Source of the DNA: Pseudomonas sp. EpS/L25
GTDB taxonomy: Bacteria; Pseudomonadota; Gammaproteobacteria; Pseudomonadales; Pseudomonadaceae
Length of the DNA stretch: 64,000 bases
Direction: 5' to 3'
NCBI RefSeq assembly: GCF_001512295.1
Contig: NZ_LNUP01000002.1
Coordinates: 338,027-402,026, forward strand
Shown: positions 61,220 through 64,000 of the stretch, piece by piece
How positions within the stretch are numbered: position 1 is the first letter of the stretch
Layout of the letters: every line of letters begins with the position of its first letter
Notes under the pieces: model-generated
The model's input: the letters and a program-made list of their open reading frames with translations, nothing else
Database searches by the model: none
What the model was told of the DNA's origin: nothing
Program-made: the position numbers and the translations under genes

Positions 61220-61272
61220 TCGGGCCGCACGCGGCCCCTCTCCTTCACTTTCCCAACACTGGAGCTCCAACC

Positions 61273-62724
61273 ATGGCCCTGATGTTTCCGCGCCTGGCGC
61301 GCAACTTCGCCAAGAACGGCTATTACCCCACCGACGAGGTCACGCTCGAACGTACCCTGCAGGCCCTGACCCCTGCCTCCACCGGCTCCATGCGGATCCT
61401 CGATCCGTGCGCCGGCGAAGGTGTGGCTCTGGCGGAAGCTGCTCATACCCTCGGGCGTGAGCGCGTCCAGGCCTACGCGGTGGAGTACGACCGGGAACGT
61501 GCCGAGCACGCCCGTGGCCTGCTCGATCGCGTCCTGCAGGGCGACCTGATGGACACCATCGTCACGCGGCAGGCCTTTGGGCTGCTCTGGCTCAACCCAC
61601 CCTACGGCGACCTGGTCGCCGACCACAGCGGCGCCACCCAATATCAGGGCAGCGGCCGCCGGCGACTGGAGAAGCTGTTCTATCAACGCTCGCTACCGCT
61701 GCTGCAATACGGCGGGACCCTGGTGCTGATCGTGCCTCACTACGTCTTGGACGATGAGCTGTATGGCTGGCTCTGCAACCACTTCACCAGCCTGCAGATC
61801 CACGCGGCCGCAGATCCGACCTTCAAGCAGGTGGTGATCTTCGGTATCCGGATTCGCCGGCAGGACCTGGCGAGACCCGCTGACGTCAAGGCAACCCGGG
61901 AGTGTTTGCGTGCGATCGGCAGCGGCGAGGCCTCGGCCGACCCGCTACCGGAGGTATGGATCGGGGAACCCTATGGTGTGCCAGCCGCCGTCACGGAGCT
62001 GGAGCACTTCTACCGCGTCACCCTGGAGCCCGAGCAGCTCACCCTGGAAACAGGTCGACTGGGCGGACTCTGGAGCGACTTCACCCTGCACTTTGGCCAG
62101 GCTGGCCAAGTACCACGACCACCGGTCAAGGCGCTGTCGCAATGGCACCTGGCCCTGGCTCTCGCGGCCGGGGCGATCTCGGGCGTGGTCACCTCTCCCA
62201 ACGGGCGCGTCTTGGTACTCAAGGGCGACACCTATAAGGAAAAGGTCAGCCGCACCGAATTCACTGAGGATGAGGACGGCAACGTCTTGGAGTCGCGCAT
62301 CCTGACCGACCGTTTCGTGCCCGTGATCCGGGCTTGGGACATGACACCGGGATCTCAGACGCTGGGACAGGTCCTGACCATCACCTCGGCGCCGGCAGCG
62401 GCCGAGCCACCACCACCTGCAGCACCTGAACCGCTCCGGCTACCGGCTGGACGCTTCGACCCTGGTCGGATCGTCATGACGGCAGCCGTAAGCGAGCTGG
62501 TGGAGCGCGGTGAGCTCAACCCCGTGACCTACCTGCGGCGTCACCTGCAGGCGGACTGGGGCGAGCTTGACCAAGAGGACAAGCACAGCAACGACCAGGC
62601 CCTGCGCTTGGGCAATCGGCTGTTCTCCAGCTACGACACCCCAATGTCCGATGAGCCCCAGCTCTGGATCATCACCGAAGCCGATCGCAGCGTGACCACG
62701 CTGCTGTTGCCCTCAGACTACTAG
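61273..62724 (+). CDS. DUF6094 class I SAM-dependent methyltransferase
   Basis: A 483-residue protein with an N-terminal Rossmann methyltransferase: motif I ILDPCAGEGVALAEA near residues 43-57 and catalytic NPPY (LWLNPPYGD) near 107, as in N6-adenine DNA methyltransferases. The C-terminal half (about 210-483) may recognise the target. Members are common in this ICE class and could protect the element or modify host DNA; no restriction partner is adjacent. Confidence 0.88.
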   Translation: MALMFPRLARNFAKNGYYPTDEVTLERTLQALTPASTGSMRILDPCAGEGVALAEAAHTLGRERVQAYAVEYDRERAEHARGLLDRVLQGDLMDTIVTRQAFGLLWLNPPYGDLVADHSGATQYQGSGRRRLEKLFYQRSLPLLQYGGTLVLIVPHYVLDDELYGWLCNHFTSLQIHAAADPTFKQVVIFGIRIRRQDLARPADVKATRECLRAIGSGEASADPLPEVWIGEPYGVPAAVTELEHFYRVTLEPEQLTLETGRLGGLWSDFTLHFGQAGQVPRPPVKALSQWHLALALAAGAISGVVTSPNGRVLVLKGDTYKEKVSRTEFTEDEDGNVLESRILTDRFVPVIRAWDMTPGSQTLGQVLTITSAPAAAEPPPPAAPEPLRLPAGRFDPGRIVMTAAVSELVERGELNPVTYLRRHLQADWGELDQEDKHSNDQALRLGNRLFSSYDTPMSDEPQLWIITEADRSVTTLLLPSDY

Positions 62725-62837
62725 CTGACTTGCTTGGGTAACCCAGCGGCCCAAAAGTCAATGAAAATAACGAAGAGGAAGCCACTGATATTTCCTGCGG
62801 CCAGCACGCTCAAGATCAAATCGAGATGGATCGTCAT
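62721..62837 (-). CDS. Possible 38-residue membrane peptide
   Basis: On the minus strand, ATG 62837 with GAGGG nine bases upstream opens MTIHLDLILSVLAAGNISGFLFVIFIDFW... to a TAG at 62721-62723. A single TM helix is predicted. It fills the gap between the methyltransferase and helicase genes. Short length limits confidence. Confidence 0.4.
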   Translation of the reverse strand: MTIHLDLILSVLAAGNISGFLFVIFIDFWAAGLPKQVS

Positions 62838-62923
62838 TAGCCAAACCCTCGGCACTGATACTTCATAGACTCACTGCGCCTTCGCCGCTTCAGACCTGCA
62901 ATTTCACCTTTTGCTCAACCATT

Positions 62924-62991
62924 AACCCCACTGGGTACGCCGATACCCATCCGGGGTCGGCCGTGCCCGTTTCTCATTTCAGGAGATCCAC
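62924..62991 (+). promoter_or_regulatory. Pseudoknot/SD-hairpin leader of the helicase gene
   Basis: Hairpin TGGGTA/TACCCA (62932-62949), loop CGCCGA. GCCGA (62939-62943) is perfectly complementary to TCGGC (62957-62961). TCTC (62972-62975) pairs GAGA (62983-62986) at the Shine-Dalgarno AGGAGA. Confidence 0.75.
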
Positions 62992-64000
62992 ATGACCGAC
63001 CTCAACGCTGGCCAACCGGCCCTGCTCACCACCGTCAGCCTGACCGACTTCATCGCCGAGTTCGGCGAGGGTCTGCTCGACTCCCTCAACCGCTCCAACC
63101 CACCGGTCTATGCCGGCGCTGCTCATCCCGGACGCCAGGCCGTGATGGCGGATCTCAAACGCACTCCGTTCCCTGCTCAAGTCGATGTCGTCCAGGCGAT
63201 CGCCGCGCTGCTGCTCGACCGCGGCGAACAGGCCGGCATCATCAACGCCGAGATGGGGACCGGGAAAACCATGATGGCCATCGCCGTGGCAGCTGTACTC
63301 CACGCGGAAGGCTACCGCCGCACCCTGGTCGTCTCGCCGCCCCACCTGATCTACAAGTGGCGGCGCGAGATCCTGGAAACCGTCCCGGGCGCGCGCGTCT
63401 GGGTACTCAACGGGCCTGACACCCTGGTGAAGCTGCTCAAGCTCCGCCAGGCCCTCGGCGAGCCGTACGATGGTCGTCAGGAGTTCTTCATCCTGGGCCG
63501 CGTGCGGATGCGGATGGGCTTTCACTGGCGGCTGGCGTGCGGTACGCGCCGCGCCGCCGGCGGACGGAGACTGGCCTGCTGTACGGACTGTGGTCGCGTG
63601 CTCGAGGACGAGGAAGGCAACTCCCTCACCCTGGAGGACTTCCAGCGCGAGGAACGGCGCCGACATTGTCCGAAGTGCAAGGCGCCCCTCTGGACGCTGA
63701 TGCGCCCGGGCAAGGCCGCGAGTGGTGACAGACGCAGCGTGATCCTCAAGTCGATGTGCCGCATACCCACCATCGGCCCCATCCGGGCCGAGAAGTTGGT
63801 GACGGACTTCGGCGAAGAGTTTCTCGCCACGATGCTGGCTGACAACGTCCACGAGTTCATCAATCTGATGGACGCCAAGGGCAACTTCGTCTTCAGCGAC
63901 CGCCAGGCCAAGCGCATGGAGCGGGCGATGGCCAACCTGGAGTTCGGCTTCGGCGAGGGCGGCTACCAACCGACCGAGTTCATCAAGCGCTACCTCCCGG
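62992..64000 (+). CDS. DEAD/SNF2-type helicase, N-terminal part
   Basis: At least 336 residues, cut by the window edge. Walker A AEMGTGKTMM near residue 88, followed by LVVSPPHLIYKWRREI (motif Ia), as in SNF2/type III-like helicases. An insertion with zinc-binding cysteines (CCTDCGR and CPKCK, about 196-230) follows. DEAH and motif VI lie outside the window. A backbone gene adjacent to the DUF6094 methyltransferase in related ICEs. Confidence 0.88.
   Translation, partial: MTDLNAGQPALLTTVSLTDFIAEFGEGLLDSLNRSNPPVYAGAAHPGRQAVMADLKRTPFPAQVDVVQAIAALLLDRGEQAGIINAEMGTGKTMMAIAVAAVLHAEGYRRTLVVSPPHLIYKWRREILETVPGARVWVLNGPDTLVKLLKLRQALGEPYDGRQEFFILGRVRMRMGFHWRLACGTRRAAGGRRLACCTDCGRVLEDEEGNSLTLEDFQREERRRHCPKCKAPLWTLMRPGKAASGDRRSVILKSMCRIPTIGPIRAEKLVTDFGEEFLATMLADNVHEFINLMDAKGNFVFSDRQAKRMERAMANLEFGFGEGGYQPTEFIKRYLP

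Larger units (their letters stand above)
15797..64000 (+). mobile_element. PAPI-1/pKLC102-type ICE, left part
   Basis: The element starts at the tRNA-Lys fragment and continues past the right window edge. Gene content and order (soj, dnaB, parB, DUF2857, STY4528-type, TIGR03761, DUF3158, ssb, SNF2 helicase, type IVb pil operon, topB, DUF3577, radC, DUF3275, DUF6094) follow the conserved backbone of this ICE class. The type IV secretion genes, relaxase and integrase are not in the window, so completeness and mobility cannot be judged. Confidence 0.9.

Overview
The window is high-GC gamma-proteobacterial DNA, most likely from a Pseudomonas. The chromosomal genes match Pseudomonas operon layouts (cyoABCDE; a fimT-pilVWX-pilY1 minor pilin cluster), and the right three quarters match the PAPI-1/pKLC102/PFGI-1 class of integrative and conjugative element (ICE) that inserts into tRNA-Lys genes. 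The species cannot be fixed from the sequence alone.

Layout. 1-2289: the end of an IS5-family insertion sequence, then an AT-rich foreign patch with one orphan membrane-protein gene. 2290-8881: chromosomal housekeeping genes, namely a Tat-exported SDR oxidoreductase, tRNA-Thr(CGT) and the complete cytochrome bo3 operon. 8908-15318 (minus strand): type IVa minor pilins and the PilY1 adhesin. 15530-15671: a MITE whose ends match the IS at the start of the window. 15797-15841: the 3' end of a tRNA-Lys gene, the attachment-site scar. From there to the window edge, about 48 kb, is one ICE end; its integrase and the intact tRNA must lie beyond the right edge.

The ICE reads: soj/parA, an unknown gene, a DUF2786 gene and dnaB; a run of small translationally coupled genes (zinc ribbon, HD phosphohydrolase, HNH, HicA-like, Arc-like); parB, DUF2857, a STY4528-type replication gene, a 10 x 39-bp palindrome array, TIGR03761, DUF3158 and ssb; a small cargo patch with an Rmf/CrpP-like gene; a SNF2 helicase; a hairpin-rich, DnaA-box-bearing gap; a complete type IVb conjugative pilus operon (pilLNOPQRSTV plus pilM); three glycosylation/LPS-type genes; topB; and, from 50.9 kb, a zone of small genes including DUF3577/STY4534, RadC, DUF3275, a DUF6094 methyltransferase and a helicase cut by the window edge. 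Soj, ParB, DnaB, Ssb and TopB probably act on maintenance and replication of the excised element, and the pilus brings donor and recipient together.

The most interesting observation is RNA-level. In the 50.9-63 kb zone at least 14 genes carry a short 5' leader with the same architecture: a GC-rich hairpin whose loop can pair with a downstream segment, followed by a second hairpin that pairs with or encloses the Shine-Dalgarno sequence. Primary sequence varies while pairing is mostly kept. Four of these leaders are preceded by a ~125-145-nt block that starts just after a sigma70-like promoter and can form about seven helices, two of them pseudoknots, with compensatory changes between copies. 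Together they look like one element-wide RNA regulatory system. A second strong signal is two families of DNA palindromes at 26.0-27.0 kb that disregard the reading frame they lie in, as expected of replication or partition sites.
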